Positions 9,507 through 19,981 of a DNA stretch of 64,000 bases are shown here, in pieces. The notes under the pieces were generated by a model. That model was not told the origin of the DNA and searched no databases. It saw only the letters and a list, made by a program, of their open reading frames with translations. The translations under genes were made by a program, and so were the position numbers. Numbering within the stretch: position 1 is the stretch's first letter; the number at the start of each line of letters is the position of its first letter. The stretch comes from Flavobacterium psychrotrophum (lineage in GTDB: Bacteria > Bacteroidota > Bacteroidia > Flavobacteriales > Flavobacteriaceae): assembly GCF_003403075.1 (NCBI RefSeq), contig NZ_CP031557.1:1674001-1738000 (forward strand), in the 5' to 3' direction.

Positions 9507-9546
9507 AACAAAATGGCTACTTCATTTTTGAAGTAACCATTTTGTT
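9507..9546. terminator. Bidirectional terminator between the lytTR gene and valS
   Basis: An 18-bp stem with one mismatch (left arm 9507-9524, right arm 9529-9546) is flanked by A-rich sequence on the left and T-rich on the right, so it can serve both convergent genes. Confidence 0.85.
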
Positions 9547-9566
9547 ATTTTTAAAGCATAACTAAA

Positions 9567-12197
9567 TTATCTTAGTGATTCCAGGCTTTGTTGAAGCGTT
9601 GCAATTTTTGCAAGGGCATCAGCTTCTTTTTGTCGCTCGTTAGCAACAACCTTTTCAGGTGCGCCGGCCATAAACTTCTCGTTATTAAGTTTTGACTGTA
9701 CCGATTTTAAGAAGCCCTGGTTGTATTTCAGCTCCTCTTCCAGTTTAGCGATCTCCTCTTCAATATTTACTGCACCGGTAACAGGAATAAAATATTCATT
9801 GCTCTTAACACGGAAGGTAAGTGCGCCGTTTATTTTTTCGGTTATATATTCTACGGCAGTTACGTTACCCAGTTTTGTAACAATACTGTCAAAACTGTCA
9901 GATACATTTTCGCTGTTAACAATTTTAAGTTCAATAGTCTCCCTGAACGGAATATTCTTGTCTTTTCTTATTGTACGTATACCCGCAATTACCTCGGCAG
10001 CATGGTCAAAGTCTGTAAGCAACTTTTCATCAACAGGCTTTGCTACCGGCCATGTAGATACAATAAGTGCTTCTTTAGTAGATCTTTCTGCAATGTGTTG
10101 CCAAATTTCTTCGGTAAGGAACGGCATAAACGGATGCAGCAGCTTAAGGTTACTTTCAAGCATTTCTATAGCTTTAGCAAAAGTAGCGCCGTCAATAGGC
10201 TGCTGATAGCCCGGCTTAATCATTTCAAGGAACCAAGAACAGAAGTCGTCCCAAACCAGTTTGTAAATTGCCATAAGCGCATCGCTTATTCGGTACTTTT
10301 CAAAATGGTCATCAATTTCTAAAAGGGTCTTGTTCAGCTTAGCTTCATACCAGGCAATCGCTTTTTTAGCATATTCGGGCTGTTCTATATCAGCTACCTC
10401 CCACCCTTTTATCAGGCGGAATGCATTCCATATCTTATTTGTAAAGCCTTTACCCTGGTTACAAAGCTCTTCGTCAAACATAATGTCATTACCGGCAGAT
10501 GCGCTAAGCAACAAACCTACCCTTACACCATCGGCACCAAATTTTTCAATAAGGTCCAGCGGATCCGGTGAGTTACCTAACGATTTGCTCATTTTCCTGC
10601 GCTGGTTATCGCGTACCAGACCAGTAAGGTATACATTAGTAAACGGCTTTTCGCCACTAAATTCATATCCCGCCATGATCATACGTGCCACCCAGAAGAA
10701 AAGGATATCCGGGCCGGTAACAAGATCATTTGTTGGATAGTAATATTTAAATTCTTCGTTATCAGGGTTTACAACACCATCAAATACGCTCATTGGCCAC
10801 AGCCATGCAGAGAACCAGGTATCAAGCGCATCAGGATCCTGCTTCAGGTCGGTAATGGTAAGTGCTGCATTACCGGTTTTTTCCTTGGCTAATTCCAGTG
10901 CAGCTTCGGGTGTATTAGCTACAACAAAATCTTCTTTTGTATCGCCATAATAGTACGCCGGTATCTGGTGTCCCCACCACAGCTGGCGCGAAATATTCCA
11001 GTCGCGTATGTTTTCAAGCCAGTGGCGGTAAGTGTTGTTAAAACGGCTTGGGTACAGCTTTACATCTTCCGTTTCAAGTACCGCTTTTATGGCCGGCTTT
11101 ACAAGATCTTCCATTTTAAGGAACCACTGGTCGCTAAGCCTTGGCTCTATAACCGCTTTAGTCCTTTCAGATGTGCCTACCTTATTAAGGTGTGTTTCTA
11201 CTTTTTCAAGATTGCCAAGTTCTTTAAGTTCTGTAGCAATTTCATCGCGCACCACAAAACGGTCTTTACCAGCATAGTGCAGGCCATAACTGTTAAGGGT
11301 AGCATCTTCGTTAAATATGTCAATTATCTCAAGGTTGTGCTTGTTACCAAGCTCCTTATCATTAACATCGTGCGCAGGTGTTACCTTAAGTGCACCTGTA
11401 CCAAATTCCATGTCTACATACTCATCAAAAATGATAGGTATTACACGGTTTACAATAGGCACGATTGCCTTTTTACCCTTAAGGTGCGTATAACGCTCAT
11501 CGTTAGGGTTAATACATATTGCAGTATCGCCAAGAATAGTCTCAGGGCGTGTTGTAGCAACAGTTATATAATCCTGGGTACCTTCAATCTGGTATTTAAT
11601 ATGATATAGCTTACCCTGGCGTTCTTCATAAATAACTTCTTCGTCAGAAAGCGTTGTCTTTGCCTCCGGATCCCAGTTTACCATACGGTAACCACGATAA
11701 ATAAGTCCTTTGTTATACAGGTCTACAAACGATTTTATAACCGCTGCACTCATATCAGGGTCCATAGTAAACTTGGTACGCTCCCAGTCGCATGACGCTC
11801 CCAGTTTTTTAAGCTGGTCCAGGATTACACCACCATATTTATGTGTCCACTCCCAGGCATGCCCTAAAAATTCTTCACGGCTCAGGTCGGCTTTGTTTAT
11901 GCCTTCTGTTTTTAGCTTGGCAACTACTTTAGCTTCTGTAGCTATACTGGCGTGGTCTGTGCCGGGTACCCAGCAGGCGTTAAAGCCCCTAAGGCGTGCA
12001 CGGCGTATAAGTACATCCTGTATGGTGTTATTAAGCATGTGGCCCATGTGCAGTACCCCGGTAACATTAGGCGGCGGGATGACTATGGTATAAGGTGTAC
12101 GGCTATCTGGCTCTGAATGGAAATAGTTGTTTTTCATCCAGTAGTCATACCACTTGGTTTCTACTGCTTTTGGGTCAAATTGCGATGGTATTGTCAT
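9567..12197 (-). CDS. valS: Valyl-tRNA synthetase
   Basis: This class Ia synthetase (876 residues) charges tRNA-Val. The HIGH-type motif is HMGH in [14 protein letters not shown] (about residue 45), the KMSKS motif is intact in [17 protein letters not shown], and the C-terminal 70 residues form the coiled-coil arm typical of ValRS. The start is placed at 12197 (MTIPSQFDP) because the longer frame adds 28 unrelated residues. An unusually long antisense frame over its 3' half has no homology and is a composition shadow. The gene is monocistronic with the shared terminator downstream. Confidence 0.97.
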   Translation of the reverse strand: MTIPSQFDPKAVETKWYDYWMKNNYFHSEPDSRTPYTIVIPPPNVTGVLHMGHMLNNTIQDVLIRRARLRGFNACWVPGTDHASIATEAKVVAKLKTEGINKADLSREEFLGHAWEWTHKYGGVILDQLKKLGASCDWERTKFTMDPDMSAAVIKSFVDLYNKGLIYRGYRMVNWDPEAKTTLSDEEVIYEERQGKLYHIKYQIEGTQDYITVATTRPETILGDTAICINPNDERYTHLKGKKAIVPIVNRVIPIIFDEYVDMEFGTGALKVTPAHDVNDKELGNKHNLEIIDIFNEDATLNSYGLHYAGKDRFVVRDEIATELKELGNLEKVETHLNKVGTSERTKAVIEPRLSDQWFLKMEDLVKPAIKAVLETEDVKLYPSRFNNTYRHWLENIRDWNISRQLWWGHQIPAYYYGDTKEDFVVANTPEAALELAKEKTGNAALTITDLKQDPDALDTWFSAWLWPMSVFDGVVNPDNEEFKYYYPTNDLVTGPDILFFWVARMIMAGYEFSGEKPFTNVYLTGLVRDNQRRKMSKSLGNSPDPLDLIEKFGADGVRVGLLLSASAGNDIMFDEELCNQGKGFTNKIWNAFRLIKGWEVADIEQPEYAKKAIAWYEAKLNKTLLEIDDHFEKYRISDALMAIYKLVWDDFCSWFLEMIKPGYQQPIDGATFAKAIEMLESNLKLLHPFMPFLTEEIWQHIAERSTKEALIVSTWPVAKPVDEKLLTDFDHAAEVIAGIRTIRKDKNIPFRETIELKIVNSENVSDSFDSIVTKLGNVTAVEYITEKINGALTFRVKSNEYFIPVTGAVNIEEEIAKLEEELKYNQGFLKSVQSKLNNEKFMAGAPEKVVANERQKEADALAKIATLQQSLESLR

Positions 12198-12357
12198 ATC
12201 GTTTTTCTTGCTTAAATAAACATCCAAAAAAATGGTGCGATTTTTGTAAAATTGTATGCAAAAGTAACCATATAAGAACAATTATAAAAAAAGACAATGC
12301 AATATTTGTTCTTTACTTTAAACTGAGTATTTTTACGGATAAGAAATGCATTTTAGA

Positions 12358-12786
12358 ATGAAAAAAATTTTACTATTAGCAGCTGTGCTATTTACCGGAG
12401 TTGCTACTTATGCACAGAACGGGCCTAAAATTGAATTTAAGAGTGATACCGTAGATTATGGTACCACCACAAAAGAAGAAGACAGCGGCCTGAGGGTATT
12501 TGAATTTACCAATACCGGAAATGCCGACCTTATAATTACCGATGTAAAATCTACCTGTGGCTGTACGGTACCCAGCAAGCCTAAAGACCCTATTAAGCCC
12601 GGACAAGCCGGAAAAATTGAGGTGAAATATAACATGCACCCCGGCCCCATAAGGAAAACAATAACCGTACAAAGCAATGCGGTAAACTATCCTGAAGGTA
12701 CTGTAGCCCTAAAGCTTAAAGGCGAAGTAGTTGAAAAGGGTAAAGTAAACGTACTCGAAAAGAAAAAGTCGCTGATGGACCAATAA
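12358..12786 (+). CDS. DUF1573 domain secreted protein
   Basis: The 142-residue protein has a signal peptide (MKKILLLAAVLFTGVATYAQ) and one DUF1573 Ig-like (ASH/MSP-type) domain with the family hallmark STCGCTVPSKP. DUF1573 proteins are common small periplasmic or surface proteins of Bacteroidota without an established function. The start is the ATG at 12358; the in-frame ATG four codons earlier would lengthen the n-region. It is divergent from valS and ends at a strong hairpin. Confidence 0.9.
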   Translation: MKKILLLAAVLFTGVATYAQNGPKIEFKSDTVDYGTTTKEEDSGLRVFEFTNTGNADLIITDVKSTCGCTVPSKPKDPIKPGQAGKIEVKYNMHPGPIRKTITVQSNAVNYPEGTVALKLKGEVVEKGKVNVLEKKKSLMDQ

Positions 12787-12808
12787 GAACATTAATCTGC
12801 CAGTAGTT

Positions 12809-12859
12809 GATATAAAAATGAAATCCCTGAGTTATGCTCCGGGATTTCATTTTTATATC
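12809..12859. terminator. Strong bidirectional terminator
   Basis: The 19-nt arms (12809-12827 and 12841-12859) pair perfectly around a 13-nt loop. Each strand presents an AT-rich distal stem. It separates the DUF1573 gene from the convergent hypothetical gene. Confidence 0.8.
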
Positions 12860-12868
12860 AGATGTGGA

Positions 12869-13375
12869 TTATATTCTCATATATCCAAATGTACTTAATT
12901 CGGCCTTTCTCAATATAATATTTTTATCTTTCCTCTTCAGACTCTCTTCATCTATAACATAAATTACTTTTTTAGAAGGGGCATAGCTCCTTGCCCCCAG
13001 ATACCCAAAGAAAAATTCCCGGTTTCTGTATTGCTTTATGATATCCAGATTTAAAATCTGTTTTTTATATGTTTTTAAAAACATTTTCCTATTTACCTCT
13101 ATAGGAAAATTATCTTTAACTATTTTAGGATTCAACCTGATGCTAATTTCAATTAATTTTCCAACAGAATCTTTATCTGTAAAAACATATTGAGTAACGA
13201 AACCATTAGAGTCAATAGCAATATCAAATTTATTGTACTTTATATGTGAGGGAGTTTCACTAAACATCTTTGGTAAAGAAATGTAAATGGTGTCCTGAGA
13301 TTTCAGATAATCTAAATTTTGTGCTGAAAGTTTTAAAGAAACGATAAGCAATATATATAATATTATTTTATTCAT
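12869..13375 (-). CDS. Hypothetical secreted protein
   Basis: This 168-residue protein has a clear signal peptide (MNKIILYILLIVSLKLSAQ). I do not recognise the rest. It overlaps the 3' end of the broken metalloprotease gene by 8 nt, so it was the second gene of that transcription unit. The start at 13375 is chosen for the signal peptide; seven further residues upstream are in frame. It looks intact, but its expression may suffer from the upstream lesions. Confidence 0.6.
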   Translation of the reverse strand: MNKIILYILLIVSLKLSAQNLDYLKSQDTIYISLPKMFSETPSHIKYNKFDIAIDSNGFVTQYVFTDKDSVGKLIEISIRLNPKIVKDNFPIEVNRKMFLKTYKKQILNLDIIKQYRNREFFFGYLGARSYAPSKKVIYVIDEESLKRKDKNIILRKAELSTFGYMRI

Positions 13376-15193
13376 GTTTAAAAGCGGAATTACCAATGCC
13401 TATATATTTTTTACAAAAATAGTAATCATTTGATCCTCTTGGGAAAATATTTATAAACTCAGGATGATCTACTAATCCATCATAACTTTGCCATTGAAAA
13501 AAATTACTCCAGTTCCATAGTAAAATCTGCTGAGATTGCGTAAGAGGATTAGCAGGTGATATATTTAAAGGCGCATATAAATAAAAACTTTCATAAACTT
13601 CAGGATGTTCTACTTTATGAATTTCAGCCGCTGTAAACAAACTGTTTTTAATTTCTAACAACATTTGGGTTATTACAGGCCCAAAATTTTGGGCCATAAA
13701 ATTATGTTGTCCTGCTTCATTAGCCAAATCATTCTTGTAATAATTGTGTATGCAAGCCGCTAAATCGTCTGATGCTATAATTGATGGGTCTACTCCACCA
13801 CGTAGCCTCAGTACGTTTAGGTATGCATGTATCATTTCATGTATTATGGTGGTAGCAATACTTACTGTAGATCCCTGTGTTAGAAAATCAGGGCTTAGTG
13901 TTACTGTATTTGTAACTGTGCTATTAGACGAAGCCGGTATTGTTGTACCATTAGCATTTACGGTCGGGCCTATCTTAAACTTTACATTGTATCTTTCACT
14001 GGTGCCAAACATATTTGTAATCATTTTTTTAAACAATGGTGATGACGCAACCGTATTATAGATGGCATTAAAACGCTGCTCATTAGCTGAATTGCCGGCT
14101 ACGGCACTAAAATCTATATTGGCTGGCGATGCCACAGATTTTTCTATATCATAAATTGCACCGTTTAACCTTGCCTCATCAAGCAACTGATCTAATATTT
14201 GCTTCAAACTGTTTGATAAAGGATGGGTTTTTAAGTATTCCTGTATACTTTTTACAATTTTAGAACTTTGACTCTTATTCCAAAATTCTTTATTAGCATC
14301 ACTTAACGTATTGGTATAGCGCTCTAAATTAGTATAAAGTGGATGTACAATACCTATAATTGGCAAGGTATAAGGGTTATTATATTGCGAGTCAGGATCC
14401 TCATCTTTTCCCGGGTTAGGATTAAAAAGGCTTGGTGTACTACTCCATGAGCCACCTCCAACAGATCCTGTGCCACCTGCGGTTCCGCCTGACAAATCTA
14501 CAATGGCTAAATATTGTTGCAAGGTAATTCCTGAACCAGGTGATGATGGTGAACCACCTACACCGCCGGGAACATTAGTACAAGTGTATAGTCTATGTTA
14601 CCATCTTGATAAATAACGACTTTGTCATATCTATAACATTTTCCGTCAATCATCACAATATGACCATTTCCATTAGTAGTATAGCTATTATTCCCAATGC
14701 TATAATCAATGTTGATATCTAATTCCTTAAAAGGCCTAATTATAATTTTAGACATAAGGTTGTCTATAAGGCTGCCTGTTTGTAAGTTCTTTAAATCTTC
14801 TTTAGTAAATTTATATTGCATAAGATACGCCAGGTATCCGCCTTGGTACTGATGTAAAAATAAATTTTCTGTTACATTAGTAATAGTATCTCTGTATACA
14901 GGAAAACTAAATTATTTATAGTTACCTTTTTCTATCATTAAAGTCTGGTCTGTATCTATATTAAAATTATATTTTTTGCTAAAGGCTAGTTTTCCGGCAG
15001 CATTAGCCTGCTGATTTGCAGCATTTAATTTATCTGCGATGATCTTATCTAACTCATCTGAAGAAATAAACCTCGCAGTAATGCCATTGGTTTGAGTTAT
15101 TTTTGTTGAAGAAACGATGTTGTCTTCTGTAGAACAGCTAATTATTAATAAGCAAAAAGACAGTAAGAATAATCTAATGTAAAAAGTTTTCAT
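13368..15193 (-). pseudogene. Broken gene for a lipoprotein with an HExxH metalloprotease-like domain
   Basis: Three frames on the minus strand together read as one protein of about 600 residues. Part 1 (15193-14912) begins with a lipoprotein signal (LLIISC) and ends at a TAA (14912-14914). Directly beyond this stop the same frame continues without interruption (FSFPVYRDTITNV...) into part 2 (14821-14558), so a single nonsense codon splits them. Part 2 leaves frame near 14585; part 3 (from about 14580 to 13368) lies in another frame, opens with a Gly/Ser-rich linker and carries HEMIHAYLNVLRLRGG, an HExxH zinc-protease-like motif. One nonsense and one frameshift in a single gene point to decay rather than programmed recoding. 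Sequencing error remains possible for either lesion alone. Confidence 0.75.
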
Positions 15194-15221
15194 TTAAAAA
15201 AAATGTGATTGATTTGTAGGG

Positions 15222-15229
15222 CAAAAGTA
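15222..15229 (-). promoter_or_regulatory. -7 box for the broken metalloprotease lipoprotein gene
   Basis: Read on the minus strand this is TACTTTTG, a full match to TAnnTTTG, 29 nt upstream of the lipoprotein ATG. No good -33 TTG is present at the usual distance. Confidence 0.4.
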
Positions 15230-15368
15230 AACATAATGAGATAAAAACTATCATTGATGCAAAAAAATCACTTATAAAAACCATAATGAAATATTGATGT
15301 TTTATAAGATTTTGCTTCTTTAAAAACCTTTGCTTGGTTACCTTTGCACATAATTATCAAATTCTATC

Positions 15369-15656
15369 ATGACCAAATTTTTTAAAATAATCGCTACCCT
15401 CGAAGGGCTTTCTCTTTTGTTATTATTTTTTGTGGCAATGCCTATGAAATATGCTTACGGCAATGAAACCCTTATACGCCCTGCCGGTATGGCACATGGC
15501 GTTTTGTTTATAGGTTATATTATTCTTGCTTACCTGCTTAAGGAGGAACAAAACTGGAGCTTTAAAAAATTCTTTATCGTAGCCATAGCTTCTATCATTC
15601 CGTTTGGTACGTTTTATATTGAGTGGAAATACCTAAAGGATACCCAAAAGAACTAA
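15369..15656 (+). CDS. DUF3817 small integral membrane protein
   Basis: The 95-residue protein has three hydrophobic segments and the features of DUF3817: an N-terminal LEGLSLLLLFFVAMPMKY segment, a central HG in MAHGVLFIGYI, and a C-terminal PFGTFYIEWKYLK. The biochemical function is unknown. Its stop codon is immediately followed by the ATG of the MscS gene, so the two are translationally coupled. Confidence 0.85.
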   Translation: MTKFFKIIATLEGLSLLLLFFVAMPMKYAYGNETLIRPAGMAHGVLFIGYIILAYLLKEEQNWSFKKFFIVAIASIIPFGTFYIEWKYLKDTQKN

Positions 15657-16904
15657 ATGGATTTTTTTCACTGGGCATATAAAATATTCAGGAACCTGCA
15701 TTTTAGCCGCATGACTGCCAACTATGGCAATCTTGCGGTTAATCTTGTGCTTATTGCCGTAGCAGCCTTTCTTATAGACCTTATTGCCCGGAGAATACTG
15801 GTTCTTACCATGGGGGTGGCTGCTAAACGTACCAAGACATCGTTTGATGACTTTATGGTAGCCAATAAAGTACCGCAGTATCTAGCACACCTTGTACCCA
15901 TCATTGTTATTTATAATGCCGTACCAAAAGCACTTGAAGGCTTTACATACTGGGATTATATATTTGATAAAAGCATTACAACTGTAGGCATATTACTTGG
16001 GCTATGGATAGTGCGCAGTATGTTCCATTCATTACGCGATTATCTTAAAGAGCAGCCCGATTATAATGATAAGCCCATAGATAGTTATATACAGGTAGTA
16101 ATGATCGTGTTGTGGATATTTGCCATAACTACCATTATCCTTATATTGTTCAATACCAAGATTACCGTGCTGCTTAGTACCTTTGGTGCAATATCGGCTA
16201 TTGTAATCTTAATTTTTAAAGATACTATATTGGGGTTTGTAGCCAGCATTCAGGTTACCGTTAACGACATTGTGCGCATAGGCGACTGGATAACCATAGA
16301 AAAATTTGGTGCAGATGGCGATGTTATCGAAATTAACCTTGCTACCGTTAAGGTGCGTAATTTTGATATGACTACTACAACCGTGCCTACATATAGCCTG
16401 ATATCTGACTCGTTTAAGAACTGGCGCGGTATGCAAAACAGTGGTGGCAGGCGTATTAAAAGACACATACTTATCAAAGCATCCAGCGTAAAGTTTATAG
16501 GAGATACCGAAATAGAGGAACTTAAAAAGATACAGCTTCTTACCCTCTACCTGGAACAGCGCGAAGCCGATATTGATAAATTTAACCGCCATACTGGTGC
16601 AGATAAATCATTACCCATAAATGGTCGTAATCTTACTAACCTGGGCGTTTTTCGTAAGTACATTAACAGCTATATAGAGAGGCATCCCGGTGTAAATAAC
16701 GAAATGAGCATTATGTGTCGCCACCTGCAACCTACAGAAAAAGGCATTCCTATAGAAATTTATATGTTTACTAAAGATAAGCGCTGGATAAACCACGAGT
16801 TTATAATGGCCGATATCTTTGACCATATTATTGCATCAGTCGGCTATTTTGACCTCGAAATTTTTGAACTCCCATCTTCCGGAAAAGATATTAGCGGACT
16901 ATAA
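15657..16904 (+). CDS. MscS-family mechanosensitive ion channel (YbdG-like)
   Basis: This 415-residue inner-membrane protein has about five N-terminal transmembrane helices, the pore-lining helix near residues 175-205 (LSTFGAISAIVILIFKD) and a cytoplasmic MscS beta domain ([22 protein letters not shown]). It is longer than E. coli MscS and resembles the YbdG/YnaI-like subgroup with extra helices and a C-terminal extension. It would release solutes on osmotic downshock. It abuts the DUF3817 gene. Confidence 0.9.
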   Translation: MDFFHWAYKIFRNLHFSRMTANYGNLAVNLVLIAVAAFLIDLIARRILVLTMGVAAKRTKTSFDDFMVANKVPQYLAHLVPIIVIYNAVPKALEGFTYWDYIFDKSITTVGILLGLWIVRSMFHSLRDYLKEQPDYNDKPIDSYIQVVMIVLWIFAITTIILILFNTKITVLLSTFGAISAIVILIFKDTILGFVASIQVTVNDIVRIGDWITIEKFGADGDVIEINLATVKVRNFDMTTTTVPTYSLISDSFKNWRGMQNSGGRRIKRHILIKASSVKFIGDTEIEELKKIQLLTLYLEQREADIDKFNRHTGADKSLPINGRNLTNLGVFRKYINSYIERHPGVNNEMSIMCRHLQPTEKGIPIEIYMFTKDKRWINHEFIMADIFDHIIASVGYFDLEIFELPSSGKDISGL

Positions 16905-16918
16905 GTTATTGTATCAGC

Positions 16919-18640
16919 TTATGCAGATATAAAGCTCAACGTAAAAACACTCCCCTCTCCTAATGTGCTCATAACATTTATGTTGCCACCTTGTGCTTCC
17001 ATAAATTCTTTACTAATGGCAAGGCCAAGGCCAGTGCCTTCTTTTTGCGTACCGGGTACACGGAAATACTTATCGAATATGCGAGACAGGTACGCTTCGG
17101 GTATACCGGCACCTGAGTCCTTAACCCTAATCTCTACACCGTTTTTCTTTGTACTAACGTGAATTTCTATTACCGAATTTTCATAAGAATATCGGATCGC
17201 ATTAGATATAAGGTTAGATAATACCCAGACTGTTTTTTCTTTATCGGCCACAATATCCGGAAAGCCATCAGATATTTTAAAATCAATGCTAATATTATTA
17301 GACAGTGCAGCAATCTTATTACTGTCTATCGCTTCGTTTATTATTTCCTCTACATCACAGGCTTGTGCATTAATCCGCGCATTACCTGTTTCTACTTCAG
17401 ATATTTGAAGTAATTCCCCCGTAGTACGTAATAGCCTGTCAGCATCTTCGCGAATGCCCTCTACAAGGCTTTGCTGCTCAGTATTCAGTACACCAGTCCT
17501 TTCATTACTAAGTAATTGCAGGCCCATTTTCATGCTGGCTATAGGTGTTTTAAATTCATGCGATACCGTAGCAATAAAATTGGTCTTGGCAAAATCAAGT
17601 TCTTTAAAGGCTGTAATATTACGCAGGATAATAAAAGTGCCCAGCCTCTTTAATTCTGTCTCGCCCGTAGGTGTAATATTTATGGGCACCAAAACTTTCT
17701 CAAAATAGCTTTCCTTTTTGTCGGCATATATTTTAAGAGTTTCGGCGGTGTAATCCCGGTCAATGATCAGGTCTTTGCTTAGGGTATGAACAAGGTCATT
17801 AAAAAGCGCAACTTCCTGAATGTTTTTATTTAGTAATGCTTCTTTTTTTAACCCTGTAATGGCAAGAGCACCGTCGTTAGCAAACAGTACGTTATGATTT
17901 TCATCAAGCCCTATAACAGGGTCTTCCATAGTGCTTATTAGCAGCTCTACCCGTTTCTTTTCGGTCATCAGGTTAGACAAATCAGAGGCAGTGTACTCTT
18001 CCAGTTTTTGCGCCATAGAGTTAAAGGTTTTTGCCAGTGTGGCAAACTCATCATTTCCTTTAAGGTATACCCTGTGGCTATAGTTCTTCACGGCAATTTG
18101 CCTTATACTTTCGGTAAGTTTTTTAACCGGCCCTGCAATGGCATCCGGCAGGTTGAGCAGCATGGTAAAACCCAGTATAAAGCACACCGCAGCTGATAGC
18201 CCTATCCATATCTCAGATCGGTCTGCTGTTTTTTCTGCTACGCTGCTTTTGCGCTTTATGGCATCCATGTTGAGTTTCATGATGCTATTAAGGTCGGCAC
18301 GTACTTTTTTAATTGCAAGTGTATCTTTCCTGTTGTCAATTAGCACTTTAAAATCCTGCTGAAGATTCTGTGTGAGTTCCTTCTCACCCACTTCAGTAAT
18401 ATTATTGCCCTGCCCTCTCATCTTATCCTGAAATAGTTGTATTGCATCAGGTTGCGTGTCAATGTCATCCATTAGCTTATACATGGCACGGGAATAGTCA
18501 AGCGACTGGTAGTTTGCCGTAAGGATGTTACGGGTATCGCGAGCAAGATAGTTTACCTGCCTTATGGCTAACCCTGAAAGTACAACGATAAGAAGGAACA
18601 GTATGCTGAAAGAAAGGATCAGCTTGGTTTTTATTTTCAT
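16919..18640 (-). CDS. Membrane sensor histidine kinase with HAMP and PAS domains
   Basis: The 573-residue kinase has an N-terminal helix, a periplasmic domain of about 130 residues, a second helix (about 150-170), HAMP, PAS, HisKA (FIATVSHEFKTPIASM) and HATPase (N box SNLISNAIRYS, DSGAGIPEAYL, GTGLGLAIS). The ATG at 18640 lies 3 nt from the stop codon of a kdpD remnant on the same strand. In related flavobacteria a kinase of this type often follows kdpD in the potassium-uptake cluster (recollection of synteny, not checked). If so, this one is a survivor of a deleted kdp cluster. No partner regulator is adjacent. Confidence 0.9.
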   Translation of the reverse strand: MKIKTKLILSFSILFLLIVVLSGLAIRQVNYLARDTRNILTANYQSLDYSRAMYKLMDDIDTQPDAIQLFQDKMRGQGNNITEVGEKELTQNLQQDFKVLIDNRKDTLAIKKVRADLNSIMKLNMDAIKRKSSVAEKTADRSEIWIGLSAAVCFILGFTMLLNLPDAIAGPVKKLTESIRQIAVKNYSHRVYLKGNDEFATLAKTFNSMAQKLEEYTASDLSNLMTEKKRVELLISTMEDPVIGLDENHNVLFANDGALAITGLKKEALLNKNIQEVALFNDLVHTLSKDLIIDRDYTAETLKIYADKKESYFEKVLVPINITPTGETELKRLGTFIILRNITAFKELDFAKTNFIATVSHEFKTPIASMKMGLQLLSNERTGVLNTEQQSLVEGIREDADRLLRTTGELLQISEVETGNARINAQACDVEEIINEAIDSNKIAALSNNISIDFKISDGFPDIVADKEKTVWVLSNLISNAIRYSYENSVIEIHVSTKKNGVEIRVKDSGAGIPEAYLSRIFDKYFRVPGTQKEGTGLGLAISKEFMEAQGGNINVMSTLGEGSVFTLSFISA

Positions 18641-18643
18641 GGA

Positions 18644-19068
18644 TTATGACAGTATGATAAAGTCGATATCGCTTGATGACAATTTGTTTAACAACGAATT
18701 AAAAATATTTGTAGACAAAATTACTTTAAATAATGTGAGGTGCGGCTTGCCTACGCAAATGGTTGTTATCATTTTTTTTTCAGCCTGCCTTATAATGGCC
18801 GATGCTATGCTGCTACTCTGTGTTTTAATAATCTATGCCCCAGCTCTGTAGCCAGTTTGAAGTTGTTTATAAGGTGGCGCTTTTTATCGAGCGCTATCTT
18901 GTCAGGGGCTTCAGCAGGCATTTCTACATATAGCAAAAACCACTTACTGTGGTATAAGTTTGCAGTCGTGCTGTTTTTCTTATTACGGTTTTAGCCGTTT
19001 TATGATTTTCAGGTGTGGATATTTTACCTTCTTTTAAGACGTGATATAAAATCATCTGTCGTAACGTT
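18644..19068 (-). pseudogene. kdpD: kdpD remnant (sensor of the Kdp potassium system)
   Basis: The minus strand keeps KdpD-like stretches in different frames. From 5' to 3' these are TTDDFISRLK, then GKISTPE in the next frame, then KTAKTVIRKTARLQTY, then WFLLYVEMPAEAPDK running into IALDKKRHLINNFKLATELG, and finally EKKMITTICVGKPHLTLFK ending at a TAA (18644-18646). These correspond to the end of the KdpD ATPase domain and its universal-stress-like domain. The N-terminal Walker region is absent, about 40 residues are missing between the second and third pieces, and at least three frame changes and a stop interrupt the rest. No kdpABC is present in the window. Confidence 0.8.
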
Positions 19069-19292
19069 ATTAGGTTATAATTAAATCATCATAAAAAGTC
19101 ATAATTCAGCATAGATAAAAAGTTCGTTAGGTGTATAGTTGAATTTTCTTTGGTGCTTTTAGCTTTTGCCCATTTCTTTCTATTTGATTTAGGGTAAGGC
19201 TGCGCAGCTTTTCTTAATCGTTAATGATCAGCAGCATGAACATAAAATATTTTTTTAAAAGTAAGACCTTCGTCAAAACAGCAATGTAATGA
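19069..19292. other. Gene-free decay region upstream of the kdpD remnant
   Basis: All frames contain stops and I find no recognisable protein remnant, promoter or hairpin. It is probably eroded kdp-cluster sequence, which cannot be shown from the sequence alone. Confidence 0.35.
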
Positions 19293-19670
19293 TTAAAGAT
19301 ATTTTTCGATGATTTCAAAGTCTTCATATTTTACCCTAACTGGCTCCATCTGTATTACCTGAAAATCAAATCCGGCACTGGCTACAGTAGGCAGATAATT
19401 TTCAGATTGCATTTCATAAGCTGCACTCCAGGCATCATCTTCAGTGCTAATTTCATCAGACTCTATTAACAGCACATTTTTATATTTAGAAAGTGTTTGT
19501 AGCACTTTTTCGGGTATAAGCGGATTGTCGGCCAGCATTACAATAAGTGCGGTTCTGTTAGCAATTGCATTGCGCATTGCCTCTTTAAACAATGTTGCAT
19601 TTTGCGGTAGCGCAAGCTCGCGGCCACCTGGTATAAAAAAAAGTGTTGTTTTCAAAGTGTAAGGTTGCAT
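19293..19670 (-). CDS. Hypothetical protein
   Basis: This soluble protein of 125 residues (from the ATG at 19670; three more residues from 19679) has an alpha/beta pattern (TALIVMLADNPLIPEKVLQ, KNVLLIESDEIS), suggesting a Rossmann-like or receiver-like small domain. I do not recognise a family. It stands alone, with the kdpD wreck downstream and the broken tRNA upstream. Confidence 0.55.
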   Translation of the reverse strand: MQPYTLKTTLFFIPGGRELALPQNATLFKEAMRNAIANRTALIVMLADNPLIPEKVLQTLSKYKNVLLIESDEISTEDDAWSAAYEMQSENYLPTVASAGFDFQVIQMEPVRVKYEDFEIIEKYL

Positions 19671-19822
19671 CGGGTGCATTAATTTTTGCCGAAATTACAT
19701 TGCCTGCATTGAAAACAAAAACACATTAACATTATGTAAATACGGGTTTAACTAAAAATTTAAAGAGGGGCAAGCTCCTCATTATTTTATAAGTCTGCAT
19801 AACCGGGTAGTGCTCTCAATTT

Positions 19823-19852
19823 TTGCTGACGACTAAAAATTCTGTATCTTCG
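19823..19852 (+). promoter_or_regulatory. Promoter of the former tRNA-Arg
   Basis: TTG (19823-19825), a 19-nt spacer and TATCTTCG (19845-19852, one mismatch to TAnnTTTG) lie about 20 nt before the D-arm of the tRNA remnant, a typical arrangement for a tRNA gene in this group. Confidence 0.5.
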
Positions 19853-19873
19853 TGCTGCTAAAAAAACAACAAA

Positions 19874-19976
<103 letters not shown>

Positions 19977-19981
19977 ATATA

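Noticed and set aside
10968-11609. 213-codon frame antisense to valS, and similar long antisense frames over typA (35726-36427) and corA (60789-61433)
   Set aside because: They lie wholly opposite strongly conserved genes, have odd composition (Cys, Tyr, Phe and Lys excess), no plausible start context and no recognisable domains.
12198-12281. Longer N terminus for ValRS
   Set aside because: The extra 28 residues are not family-like and MTIPSQFDP at 12197 matches the usual start region.
14550-14600. Programmed frameshift in the metalloprotease gene
   Set aside because: No slippery heptamer with a downstream stem was seen, and a separate in-frame stop codon exists in the same gene, favouring decay.
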